DNA from: REEB506 sp049317545
GTDB lineage: Bacteria > Pseudomonadota > Alphaproteobacteria > Caulobacterales > Aquidulcibacteraceae
DNA length: 64,000 bases
Assembly (NCBI GenBank): GCA_049317545.1
Contig: JBMOIB010000003.1
Span: forward strand, 28,067 to 92,066
Direction of reading: 5' to 3'
A model generated the notes under the pieces. It did no database searches. It saw only the letters and a list, made by a program, of their open reading frames with translations, and had not been told where the DNA came from. Positions 54,665 to 62,750 of the stretch are shown piece by piece. How positions within the stretch are numbered: the first letter of the stretch is position 1; every line of letters starts with the position of its first letter. Made by a program: the position numbers and the translations under genes.

Positions 54665-55642
54665 ATGCCCGTAACGATCAACGACATCCGCGCCGCCGCT
54701 CGTCGTCTGGCCCCCGTAGTGCGACGCACGCCGCTGCTGAATGACGAGTTCGTCGACCAAGCGCTCGGCGCCCGGCTGTTCGTGAAGGCCGAATGCCTGC
54801 AGCGCTATGGCGCCTTCAAGATTCGCGGTGCGTACAACAAGATCGCGAGCCTGACGCCGGAGGCGCGTGCACGGGGCGTGCTTGCGTTCTCGTCGGGCAA
54901 CCATGCGGTCGCGACGGCGGCGGCGGCGCGCATGTTTGGCGTGCCGGCGGTCATCGTGATGCCGTCAGACGCGCCCGCGGCGAAGCGCGCGCAGGCCGAG
55001 GCGCTCGGCGGCGAAGTCGTCCCGTATGACCGCGCGAAAGAGGATCGCGAAGCAATTTGCGCCGCGATCGCGCAGACGCGGGGTCTCGCGCTGGTGAAGC
55101 CCTTTGACGATGCCGATGTGATCGCCGGGCAGGGCACGGTCGGCCTGGAGATTGTCGAGGACCTCGCGGCGCAGGGATTGAAGCCCGACCTCGTCCTCGC
55201 CTGCGCTTCGGGCGGCGGGCTCGCCGCTGGTGTGGCGGTGGCGGTCAAGGACGCGGCGCCGGACGCGCTCGCGTTTCCCGTCGAGCCGGAAGGTCACGAT
55301 GATCTGGCGCGCAGCCTCGCCGCCGGCGAGCGCCTCGGCAATGCGCCGGGAATCCGTTCGATCGCCGACGCGCTGCTGGTCGACAAGCCGGGCGTAATCC
55401 CGCTCGCCGTGGCGAGCAGTCTGTGGGCGCGCGGGCTCGTCGTCTCCGATGAGGAGATCCTCGACGCCATGGCGCAGGCTTTCCTCCGTTTCCGGATCAT
55501 TGTCGAGCCGGGCGGCGCGGTGGCGCTGGCGGCGGTCCTGTCGGGCAAGATCGACGTGCGCGGCAAGGTCGTCGCGGTCGTGGCGAGCGGCGGCAACGTC
55601 GATCCGGCGATGTTTGCGCGCGCGCTCGCGCGGCTCGGCTAA
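54665..55642 (+). CDS. Threonine/serine dehydratase-type PLP enzyme, short form
   Basis: A 325-residue fold-type II PLP enzyme. The PLP lysine is K52 in GAFKIRGAYNKI, the SSGNHAVATAAAAR loop binds substrate, and ACASGGGLAAGVAVAV binds the phosphate. It has no C-terminal ACT regulatory domain, so it resembles catabolic threonine ammonia-lyase (TdcB) or serine racemase rather than biosynthetic IlvA. Sequence alone does not separate these. It follows hrpB by nine bases and converges on slt with a four-base overlap (CTAA). Confidence 0.87.
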   Translation: MPVTINDIRAAARRLAPVVRRTPLLNDEFVDQALGARLFVKAECLQRYGAFKIRGAYNKIASLTPEARARGVLAFSSGNHAVATAAAARMFGVPAVIVMPSDAPAAKRAQAEALGGEVVPYDRAKEDREAICAAIAQTRGLALVKPFDDADVIAGQGTVGLEIVEDLAAQGLKPDLVLACASGGGLAAGVAVAVKDAAPDALAFPVEPEGHDDLARSLAAGERLGNAPGIRSIADALLVDKPGVIPLAVASSLWARGLVVSDEEILDAMAQAFLRFRIIVEPGGAVALAAVLSGKIDVRGKVVAVVASGGNVDPAMFARALARLG

Positions 55643-57684
55643 TTGCCGCCGCGCTTGAGGTCCTCGCGGATCTTGATCGGCGTCGGCGTCCCGGCGAGCC
55701 GGTAGCGATAGACCTGAAGGTTCTCCATGACGCGCATGACGTAATTGCGGGTCTCGGAGAAGGGGATCAGTTCGATCCAATCGACGATGTCGATCGCGCC
55801 TGTGCGCGGGTCGCCCCAGTCCTCGTTCCATTGGCGAGGCCTGGAGCCGCCAGCGTTGTAGGCGGCGATCGCCATCACGTAGGAGCCGTTGAAGCTCGCG
55901 ATCTGGTCATCGAGATAGGCCGCGCCGAGCGTGATGTTGTACATGCCGTCGCTGGTGAGGCGGGCGCGGTCGTAGGGAAGGCCGAGGCCGCGCGCGGTGG
56001 CCTGAGCCGTGGCCGGCATCAGCTGCATCAGGCCGCGCGCGCCGACGGGGCTCACCGCTTGGGAATCGAATTCGCTCTCCTGGCGCGTGATGGCGTAGAT
56101 CAGCGCAGGCTCCGGGCGAGGCGGCAATTGCGCGTCGGCCGGCAAAGACATCAGCGGGTAGGCGCCTTCCTTGGCGACGATGCCGCGCCGCATTCCCGCT
56201 TTCGCGCTACGCAGGGCCGTGCGGTAATACCGGTATGACCGCGCGATCGCGGAAAGCATTTCGTGCTCGGCCGGCGTCGTGAGCTGGTCGTCGAGCGCGA
56301 ACGCGACGGATTCGAAGTCCTGACGCCCGCCGGCTTCGGCCAGGACGCGCAGAACGCGGACGAGCTCGCGGTTCTCGAAGGCGGCGCGCGTCGGCTCGTC
56401 GATCACCGGCGGATCGCCGAGCGAGAGAACGGCCGCGGGATCGCGCTCGGTCGCCGCCAACTGGCCGTAGAACGTGAAGGGCAGGTCCGCCGCCTCGCCC
56501 AATCGCGCCGCGGCTTCCTCGTTGCGGCCAACGGCCTTGAGCGCCTGCGAACGCCAGTAGAGCGCGCGGGCGCGGCTCACCGGCGTGCGGACATTGGCGT
56601 CGAGACGCGCGAAGTGCGCTTCGGCTTTGGTTGCGTCCTTGAGGAAGCGCAGCTGGAGCCAACCCGCCAGCCATTCGCTGTCGGCGAACACTTCGCCGTT
56701 CTTCAGTCCGTGCTCGGACGCGATGCGATAGGCCGCGGACGGTTGGCCCGTGCGCATCAGGCGCGGCACGAAGAGGCGTTGCTCCTGCACGATCGCTTCG
56801 CGCGCGAACACCGGCGCATCGGCGGCGCGCAATTGCATGGCGAGGCCGACGGCGTCCTCCGGGCGACCTGCCCGCCGGATGTAGCGCACGCGGTCATAGA
56901 TCAGGCCGGGATCGTCGCGTCGCGCGGCCGGCACGCGCGCGAGGATTTTCGAAAGACCCTTGCTGCGTCGCGACTGCAACGCGATGCGCGCGTCCGCGAC
57001 GGCGCGATCGGCGGGCTTCAGTCGGTTCAGGATGCGCTGGGCGCCGCCGCGGTCGTCGCGCCACAGGAGGCCGGCGACCCGATCCGCGTGGTCGTCGGCG
57101 GTGAAGGCCTCGGAGAAATTGGCGAACAGGAGCGCTTCAGAGCGGGCCGTCAGCGTGCGCTCGCGCCAGGTCGAGCGCGCAAGCGCCAAAGCATCGGCGC
57201 GTCGGCCCAGATCCGAATAGGCGATGGCGAGCGCGGCCTGACCATCGCCGCTCAATGGGCCTCCGTCCGACGTCAGCCATTGAACGCGATCACTCGCGGA
57301 AAGGCCGGCATCGACGATCGCCTGCTCGCCGCGGCGGCGCATGACGTCGCGGCCGGGCCAGTTTGCGAGCTCCTTCAGGGCCTGGTCGATGTCCATGAAG
57401 GTCGCTGGCGCCTCGCGATCGGCGGTGAGGCGCCACAGGAGAATCCGCCGCGCCAGCGGGTCGACCGCGGCGGCGCGGTGACCGCGCACCTCCTCCCAGC
57501 GCCCCTCGCGCGCCGCCGCGAGGGCGTCTCTGATTCGCTCCATTTCCCACGCCGGCAGCGGGGCGGGGGATTGCGATGCGGTGGGGGATCCGCCAGGACC
57601 CTGCGCCGCGCTTGGCGTCGCGGTGAGCGCCGCCGCCGCAGCGCCGACGAAGGCGCTGATGATCCAGGGAAGCTTTCCGCGCAC
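55639..57684 (-). CDS. slt: Soluble lytic murein transglycosylase
   Basis: A 681-residue exported transglycosylase, Slt70-like, which cuts peptidoglycan to 1,6-anhydromuropeptides. A signal peptide (to about residue 28) is followed by a long superhelical domain (about 60-500) and the catalytic domain with E536 in YAITRQESEFDSQ, GLMQLMPATAQ and AYNAGGSRPRQW. The start is GTG at 57684, with GGAGGG six bases upstream; upstream in-frame sequence is not conserved. It is divergent from dapA across 105 bases. Confidence 0.93.
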   Translation of the reverse strand: MRGKLPWIISAFVGAAAAALTATPSAAQGPGGSPTASQSPAPLPAWEMERIRDALAAAREGRWEEVRGHRAAAVDPLARRILLWRLTADREAPATFMDIDQALKELANWPGRDVMRRRGEQAIVDAGLSASDRVQWLTSDGGPLSGDGQAALAIAYSDLGRRADALALARSTWRERTLTARSEALLFANFSEAFTADDHADRVAGLLWRDDRGGAQRILNRLKPADRAVADARIALQSRRSKGLSKILARVPAARRDDPGLIYDRVRYIRRAGRPEDAVGLAMQLRAADAPVFAREAIVQEQRLFVPRLMRTGQPSAAYRIASEHGLKNGEVFADSEWLAGWLQLRFLKDATKAEAHFARLDANVRTPVSRARALYWRSQALKAVGRNEEAAARLGEAADLPFTFYGQLAATERDPAAVLSLGDPPVIDEPTRAAFENRELVRVLRVLAEAGGRQDFESVAFALDDQLTTPAEHEMLSAIARSYRYYRTALRSAKAGMRRGIVAKEGAYPLMSLPADAQLPPRPEPALIYAITRQESEFDSQAVSPVGARGLMQLMPATAQATARGLGLPYDRARLTSDGMYNITLGAAYLDDQIASFNGSYVMAIAAYNAGGSRPRQWNEDWGDPRTGAIDIVDWIELIPFSETRNYVMRVMENLQVYRYRLAGTPTPIKIREDLKRGGN

Positions 57685-57789
57685 GATTACCCTCCGCTTG
57701 CCAATCCGACATTGCGGCGCGTAACTCCGATGCAGTCGAAGTTCCGCGCGCCGCTCCCCGCGTCGTCGCGTCCAGCATATAGCAGGCTC

Positions 57790-58662
57790 ATGTTGCACGG
57801 CTCCATGACGGCGCTCATCACGCCTTTCCGCAACGGCGGGATCGACGAACAGGCGTTCGCCGCCTTGGTCGAGCGCCAGATCCAGAATGGCGTCAATGTT
57901 CTCGTCCCCTGCGGCACGACGGGCGAATCGGCCACCTTGTCGCATGACGAGCATCGCAGAGTCGTGGCGCTTTGCGTGGAGATCGCAGCCGGTCGCGTGC
58001 CTGTGATCGCCGGCGCGGGGTCGAACTCGACCACGGAGGCGATCGACCTGATGCGCCACGCCAAGGAAATCGGCGCGGATGCGGTCCTTTCGGTCGCGCC
58101 CTATTACAACAAGCCCAACCAGGAAGGGCTCTACGCGCACTTCAAGGCGCTCAACGACGCCGTCCAGATCCCGATCGTCGTCTACAACATCCCGGGCCGA
58201 TCGGTGGTCGATATCCGGCCCGAGACCATGGCGCGGATCGCGGCCTTGCCGAACGTCATCGGCGTCAAGGATTCGTCCGGCGATCCCTCACGCGCGGCCT
58301 GGCATCGCGAACTGATCGGGCCGGACTTCTTGAACATCGCGGGCGACGACAATCTGGCGCTCGCCTTCGCTGCTTACGGCGCGGTCGGCTGCATATCGGT
58401 CGTCTCCAATGTCGCGCCGAAGGTCTGCGCGGAGATGCACGCCGCATTGCGCGCCAATGATTGGGAGACGGCGCGGGCGGTCAACCTGCGCCTTGCGCCG
58501 CTGGCCAGGGCTCTCTTTCTCGAGCCAAACCCGGTTCCGACCAAATACGCTCTGTCCGTTCTCGGCTTGTGCGCGCCCGACGTCCGCCTGCCGATGGTCG
58601 AGCTCAGCGCCGACGCCAAGGCGGCGGTCGAAGCGGCGATGGCGCATGCGGGGATTTCATGA
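57790..58662 (+). CDS. dapA: 4-hydroxy-tetrahydrodipicolinate synthase
   Basis: A 290-residue aldolase-type enzyme joining pyruvate and aspartate semialdehyde, the first committed step to DAP and lysine. The Schiff-base lysine is K160 in IGVKDSSGDPS; SMTALITPFRNGGID, VPCGTTGESATLSHDEH and YNIPGRSVVDI are family signatures. I start at 57790 (MLHGSMTALITPF) as in homologues. The stop overlaps smpB (ATGA). Confidence 0.96.
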   Translation: MLHGSMTALITPFRNGGIDEQAFAALVERQIQNGVNVLVPCGTTGESATLSHDEHRRVVALCVEIAAGRVPVIAGAGSNSTTEAIDLMRHAKEIGADAVLSVAPYYNKPNQEGLYAHFKALNDAVQIPIVVYNIPGRSVVDIRPETMARIAALPNVIGVKDSSGDPSRAAWHRELIGPDFLNIAGDDNLALAFAAYGAVGCISVVSNVAPKVCAEMHAALRANDWETARAVNLRLAPLARALFLEPNPVPTKYALSVLGLCAPDVRLPMVELSADAKAAVEAAMAHAGIS

Positions 58663-59117
58663 CCATCGGAAAATTGATCGCTGAAAACCGCCGCGCGCGG
58701 TTCGACTATATGATCGAAGACGTGCTCGAAGCGGGCCTCGTGCTGAGCGGCACCGAGGTCAAGGCGTTGCGCGCCGGTCGCGCCAACATCGCGGAGAGCT
58801 ACGCCAGCCCTGAGAAGGGCGAGCTTTTCCTGATCAACAGCTACATTCCCGAATACGGGCCGGCCTCGCAATTCAACCACCCGCCGCGCCGGCCGCGCAA
58901 GCTGCTCGTCCGCAAGCGCGAATTGCACAAGCTGATGATCGCCGTCGACCGCGAGGGCCGCACGATCGTCCCGCTCAAGCTCTATTTCAATGAGAAGGGG
59001 CGCGCGAAGCTCGAACTGGCGCTCGCCAAGGGCAAGAAACTCGCCGACAAGCGGGCATCGAGCAAGGACCGCGACTGGAAGCGCCAGCAGGCGCGACTGA
59101 TGCGCGATCGCGGATGA
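58659..59117 (+). CDS. smpB: SsrA-binding protein SmpB
   Basis: A 152-residue tmRNA partner that rescues stalled ribosomes. Family features are AENRRARFDYMIEDVLEAGL, LSGTEVKALRAGRANI, PLKLYFNEKGRAKLELALAK and the basic tail KKLADKRASSKDRDWKRQQ. Overlaps dapA and the next gene by four bases each. tmRNA itself is not in the window. Confidence 0.97.
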   Translation: MTIGKLIAENRRARFDYMIEDVLEAGLVLSGTEVKALRAGRANIAESYASPEKGELFLINSYIPEYGPASQFNHPPRRPRKLLVRKRELHKLMIAVDREGRTIVPLKLYFNEKGRAKLELALAKGKKLADKRASSKDRDWKRQQARLMRDRG

Positions 59118-59863
59118 TTTCGGCGGCCGACGCGCGCGCGATCGAACTCGCGACGCTGGCGGCGACGCCGCCGCGCGAGCGGGTCGAGGACGACGGCTGG
59201 ATTCTCGGCGCCAATGGCGGCGCTATGGGGCGGGCCAACAGCGTGACGCCGCTCTATGCCGGCGTTGATCCCATCGACGCCAAGGTCGACCGCGCCGTCG
59301 CCTTCTATCGCGCGCGTGGGCTTGGGCCCGCATTCCGCGTCTCGCGCTTCGCGCGTCCGGAGGGGCTGAGCGAACGCCTCGCCGCGCGCGGCTTTCAGCA
59401 GGACGAAGACACCAGTGTGGAAACGGCCGATGCACGCGAGGTCGCCGCCATCGAGGCGCCGCCGCACGAGGTCGTGCGCACGTCGGCGCCCGCGCCGGAC
59501 TGGCTCGACGTCTTTCTGGCGTCGAGCGACGAGCCGGCCTCGCTGCAAAAGCTGCGCTTGGAGACGCTCGCGCGCGCTGAGACGTCGGCCTTTTACAGCG
59601 TACGGATCGATGGGCGGATCGCCGCGGTCGGCGTCGGCGCCGTCGACGCGAGCGGGTTTGCCGGCATGCACGGCATGCGGACCGTTCAAACCGCTCGCCG
59701 CCTTGGATGCGCGCGCGCCATCGTGCGCGCCGCAGCGCAGTCGGCTCTTGCTCAGGGGACGACGCGTCTGTTCCTTCAGGTCGAGGTCGCCAACGCGCCA
59801 GCGCGGGCGCTTTATCGCTCGCTCGGCTTCGCGCAGGCCTACACCTACGCCTATTGGCGCTAA
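59114..59863 (+). CDS. GNAT family N-acetyltransferase, two-lobed
   Basis: A 249-residue protein. The C-terminal half (about 145-249) is a GNAT domain with the acetyl-CoA loop TARRLGCARAIVRA and a closing LQVEVANAPARALYRSLGF. The N-terminal half (GWILGANGGAMGRANSVTPL, DRAVAFYRARGL) resembles a second, weaker GNAT lobe, as in tandem enzymes. Substrate unknown. It is translationally coupled to smpB (ATGA) and converges on the UDG gene with a CTAA overlap. Confidence 0.83.
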   Translation: MISAADARAIELATLAATPPRERVEDDGWILGANGGAMGRANSVTPLYAGVDPIDAKVDRAVAFYRARGLGPAFRVSRFARPEGLSERLAARGFQQDEDTSVETADAREVAAIEAPPHEVVRTSAPAPDWLDVFLASSDEPASLQKLRLETLARAETSAFYSVRIDGRIAAVGVGAVDASGFAGMHGMRTVQTARRLGCARAIVRAAAQSALAQGTTRLFLQVEVANAPARALYRSLGFAQAYTYAYWR

Positions 59864-60504
59864 AGGGCGCCGGCGAGCCGCGCCGCTTGCGCCAACGCGG
59901 ATTCGAACATGTCTGGTGTGAGCCTATTGGTCTGTGTGTTGTAGCGCGAGCAATGATAGCTCGACACGAGCACGCGGCCGGACGGCAATTGCGTTTGCGC
60001 GCCATGGGCGAACTTCGCCGCCGACGGCCGAACGCCTTCAGCGCGCAGGACGCTGTCGTGGGCGATGGCGCCGAGCGCGAGGAGCGCCTTCAGCTGAGGG
60101 AGGGCGGCGATGCGCGCAGCGAGGAACGGGCGGCACGCCGCGATCTCTGCGGTTTCGGGCTTGTTCTGCGGCGGCGCGCAGCGCACGGCGTTGGTGATCA
60201 TGGCGCTGACGAGCGTCAGCCCGTCCTGCGGATCGGCGCGGTAGGTTCCCCGCGCGAGGCCGAGCTTCAAAAGCGTGCCGTAAAGAAGATCGCCCGCGAA
60301 ATCCCCGGTGAACGGACGTCCTGTGCGGTTGGCGCCGGTGCGTCCAGGCGCCAGGCCGACGATCAGAAGCGCCGCTTTCGGATCGCCGAACGAGGGCGCC
60401 GGCCCATTCCACCAGTCGGGATTGGCGGTGCGATTTTCCTGGCGATAGGTGACCAGCCGCGGGCAGAGCGGACAATCGCGGGCCGGCTCGGCGGGGATGC
60501 TCAC
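59860..60504 (-). CDS. Type 5 uracil-DNA glycosylase (UDGb)
   Basis: A 214-residue iron-sulfur uracil-DNA glycosylase. Family 5 motif 1 is GLAPGRTGANRTGRPF and motif 2 is SYHCSRYNTQTNRLT. Cysteines C11, C14, C109 and C124 (CPLC, RCAPP, AACRP) are placed for a 4Fe-4S cluster. Family 5 enzymes also remove hypoxanthine and other deaminated bases. The start is GTG at 60504, overlapping the NYN gene stop (GTGA). Confidence 0.9.
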   Translation of the reverse strand: MSIPAEPARDCPLCPRLVTYRQENRTANPDWWNGPAPSFGDPKAALLIVGLAPGRTGANRTGRPFTGDFAGDLLYGTLLKLGLARGTYRADPQDGLTLVSAMITNAVRCAPPQNKPETAEIAACRPFLAARIAALPQLKALLALGAIAHDSVLRAEGVRPSAAKFAHGAQTQLPSGRVLVSSYHCSRYNTQTNRLTPDMFESALAQAARLAGAL

Positions 60505-61091
60505 GCCTGCTCCCCGCGCGGGGCCCGCCCCACGTGCTCGGCGAGGTCTGCGAGATCGACGAACGCATCGGCGACCCGGCGCAATTCGTCGGCGGCCATC
60601 GGCGGCGAGGTCCGGATAGTCGACAAGACGGTCACGCGCAGCCCGCGCCGCTGCACGGCTTCAACCAGCGAAACGAAATCTCCGTCCCCGGAGAACAAGA
60701 CGACGTGATCGAGATGGGCGGCGGCCTCCATGATGTCGACGGCGATGTCGACGTCCATGTTGCCCTTCCATCGCCGACGGCCCGTCGCGTCGACATAATC
60801 GCGCGCCGGCTTCGTCACGACCTTGAACCCGTTGTAGTCGAGCCAGTCGACGAGCGGGCGGATCGGCGAGAAGTCCTGGTCATCGATGAGGGCCGTGTAA
60901 TAGGACGCGCGAACGAAACGCGCGCTCGCCTTGAACGCCTCCAAGAGGCGGCGCCAGTCCAGGTCTACGCCGAGAGCGCGGGTCGCGCCGTGGACGTTGG
61001 CGCCGTCGATGAACAGGGCGATCCGCTCGTCCGGTCGAAACAGGCGGGCGATGGACGCGATGGGCGCTGCGGAAGGAGCCGGCGAAGGCAT
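60501..61091 (-). CDS. NYN domain protein, LabA/DUF88 family
   Basis: A 196-residue PIN-like protein. Acidic residues that would bind metal are in IALFIDGANVHG, NMDVDIAVDIMEAA and VLFSGDGDFVSLVEAV. NYN proteins are predicted or shown to be ribonucleases. A Pro/Ala-rich leader precedes the domain. The ATG at 61091 has GAGGTGA upstream. It is the first gene of a two-gene unit with the glycosylase, and its start overlaps that of folK on the other strand. Confidence 0.86.
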   Translation of the reverse strand: MPSPAPSAAPIASIARLFRPDERIALFIDGANVHGATRALGVDLDWRRLLEAFKASARFVRASYYTALIDDQDFSPIRPLVDWLDYNGFKVVTKPARDYVDATGRRRWKGNMDVDIAVDIMEAAAHLDHVVLFSGDGDFVSLVEAVQRRGLRVTVLSTIRTSPPMAADELRRVADAFVDLADLAEHVGRAPRGEQA

Positions 61092-61605
61092 GGAATCACC
61101 TCGGAGGCGGGACGACGGCCCGCAATCTGGCATAGCGCTCCTCGGTCTTGGGGGGAACGTCCCCTGGCGCGGGCTGTTCGGCGTTGCCTTGTACGAGGCG
61201 GCGCTCGCGGCGATCGCCCATGCCGGCGGTGAGATTTTGGCGCGGTCGCAGGTGCGCGCTACTCCGGCCTGGCCTGACCCGTCGCAGCCGACCTATTGGA
61301 ACGCCGCGGCGCGCGTCCGTTTCGCGGGCGTTGACCCCGCCGCAGCGCTCGCCTTGCTGCTGGGGGTTGAGCGCCAGTTCGACCGGGAGCGACGGGAACG
61401 GTGGGCGGCGCGCACGCTTGACCTCGACCTTTTGGATTTTGACGGACGCGTCGTCGCGGCCGCGGACCTGGAGTTGCCGCATCCGCGGCTCGCCGCGCGC
61501 CGGTTCGCGCTCGAGCCTTTGGCCGAAATCGCGCCGGACTGGCGCCATCCGCTCTTGGGCGTCAGCGCTGCTGACCTCCTGGCGCGTCTGGACGGCGCGC
61601 CCTAG
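61090..61605 (+). CDS. folK: 2-amino-4-hydroxy-6-hydroxymethyldihydropteridine pyrophosphokinase
   Basis: A 171-residue HPPK of folate synthesis. ALLGLGGNVPW replaces the usual LGSNxG opening; the ATP-binding ARTLDLDLLDFDGR and the LPHPRLAARRFALEPLAEIA signature are intact, with WRHP near the end. The only ATG is at 61090, in CATG shared with the divergent NYN gene, and its ribosome site is weak, so the true start is uncertain. Confidence 0.87.
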   Translation: MESPRRRDDGPQSGIALLGLGGNVPWRGLFGVALYEAALAAIAHAGGEILARSQVRATPAWPDPSQPTYWNAAARVRFAGVDPAAALALLLGVERQFDRERRERWAARTLDLDLLDFDGRVVAAADLELPHPRLAARRFALEPLAEIAPDWRHPLLGVSAADLLARLDGAP

Positions 61606-61636
61606 GACCCCGACAATGCGGATGGAGGCTTAAGCG

Positions 61637-62290
61637 ATGGCGTTTCAGGTCAAGTCCCAAGACGGCTGCGTGATCGTGACCTTGGATCGGCCCCCGGTGA
61701 ACGCCGTTGATCCGCAAACCGTGGCCGCTTTGGGGGCTTGGGCTGCGGCCTATGAGGACGAGCAGCCCGTCGTCCTGACCGGCGCAGGGGCCTCGTTTAG
61801 CGCCGGCGTCGACGTGCGCGCCTTCGCCGCCGCGGACACCGCTGGCCGGCAGGCGTTTTTCGCCGGCATTACGGCGATGGTCCGGGCCCTGGTCGCCTTG
61901 CCTGTCCCCCTGGTCGCCGCGGTCAATGGCCACGCGCTTGGCGGGGGCTTGGTTCTCGCCCTGTGCGCCGATCGGCGCATCGCCGCAGAGGGGGCGGCGC
62001 GGTATGGGCTGACCGAGGCGAAGGCCGGCGTGCCGTTCCCAGACGGACCAATCGAGGTCATCAAGGCCGAAGTCCCCAGCGCCTTATTGCGGCGCATGAC
62101 CCTCTCAAGCGAGATCGTTAGCGGTCAAGTGCTTGTTGAACATGGTGTTTTCGATCTTTTGGCCCCGCCAGACGAAGTCTTGGTCCGGGCGATCGCAGAC
62201 GCCCGGGCGATGGCCGCCCAGCCGGCCTTCGCCGCGGTCAAACGCCAGATCCGCGGCGGCCTGACGGCGCGGTTGGCGGCGCTTCCCTGA
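61637..62290 (+). CDS. Crotonase-fold enoyl-CoA hydratase/isomerase family protein
   Basis: A 217-residue crotonase-like protein, shorter than the usual 255-265. The oxyanion-hole loops are GASFSAGVDVRAFA and AAVNGHALGGGLVLALCADRR; a Glu lies in YGLTEAKAGVPFP. The C-terminal helical domain is reduced. Reaction and substrate cannot be assigned. It lies 31 bases after folK and may be co-transcribed. Confidence 0.82.
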   Translation: MAFQVKSQDGCVIVTLDRPPVNAVDPQTVAALGAWAAAYEDEQPVVLTGAGASFSAGVDVRAFAAADTAGRQAFFAGITAMVRALVALPVPLVAAVNGHALGGGLVLALCADRRIAAEGAARYGLTEAKAGVPFPDGPIEVIKAEVPSALLRRMTLSSEIVSGQVLVEHGVFDLLAPPDEVLVRAIADARAMAAQPAFAAVKRQIRGGLTARLAALP

Positions 62291-62333
62291 ACGGCGTCGC
62301 GGCGCGGGGCCAGATCCAGGCAACCCCTTTTCA

Positions 62334-62362
62334 TTGCGGTGCAGCGATGCGCGCGCTATGTT
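62334..62362 (+). promoter_or_regulatory. Candidate promoter of the rpoZ-rsh operon
   Basis: TTGCGG (62334-62339) and TATGTT (62357-62362) are 17 bases apart, 31 bases before the proposed rpoZ start, in the gap after the crotonase gene. Recognised by eye. Confidence 0.45.
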
Positions 62363-62393
62363 TAGCTCTTGCACACAAGATCGGGGATTTTCA

Positions 62394-62747
62394 TTGGCCC
62401 GCGTCACCGTCGAAGATTGCGTTACTAAAGTTCCGAACCGCTTCAACCTCGTCCTGTTGGCCGCCCACCGCGCCCGGGCGATTTCGGCGGGGGCCGCGCC
62501 GCTGGTCGAGCGCAATCGCGACAAGGATCCGGTGGTTTCCCTGCGGGAGATCGCCGAGGACGCTATCCGCCCGATGGACATCCGCGAGAGCTTGATCGCC
62601 CAATTCCAGGACGTCCAACCCTCCGCCCGCGCCGAGGACGAGCAGGATCTCCTCGCGCTCTCCGCCCCGGTTCAAAACAGCGAAGACGATGTTCTGCGCG
62701 CGCTGCAGGCCGAGCAGGAAGCGTCCCAGCGGGACGACCGCTACTAG
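62394..62747 (+). CDS. rpoZ: RNA polymerase omega subunit
   Basis: A 117-residue omega subunit that helps assemble RNA polymerase and forms a ppGpp site. The family pattern is ARVTVEDCVTKVPNRFNLVL, LAAHRARAIS, then DKDPVVSLREIAEDAI. Homologues begin MARVTVEDC; here the matching first codon is TTG at 62394, with GGGGA six bases upstream. An ATG-started version would add an unconserved 20 residues. The tail is acidic. It is three bases before rsh, a widely conserved pair. Confidence 0.94.
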   Translation: MARVTVEDCVTKVPNRFNLVLLAAHRARAISAGAAPLVERNRDKDPVVSLREIAEDAIRPMDIRESLIAQFQDVQPSARAEDEQDLLALSAPVQNSEDDVLRALQAEQEASQRDDRY

Positions 62748-62750
62748 GCC

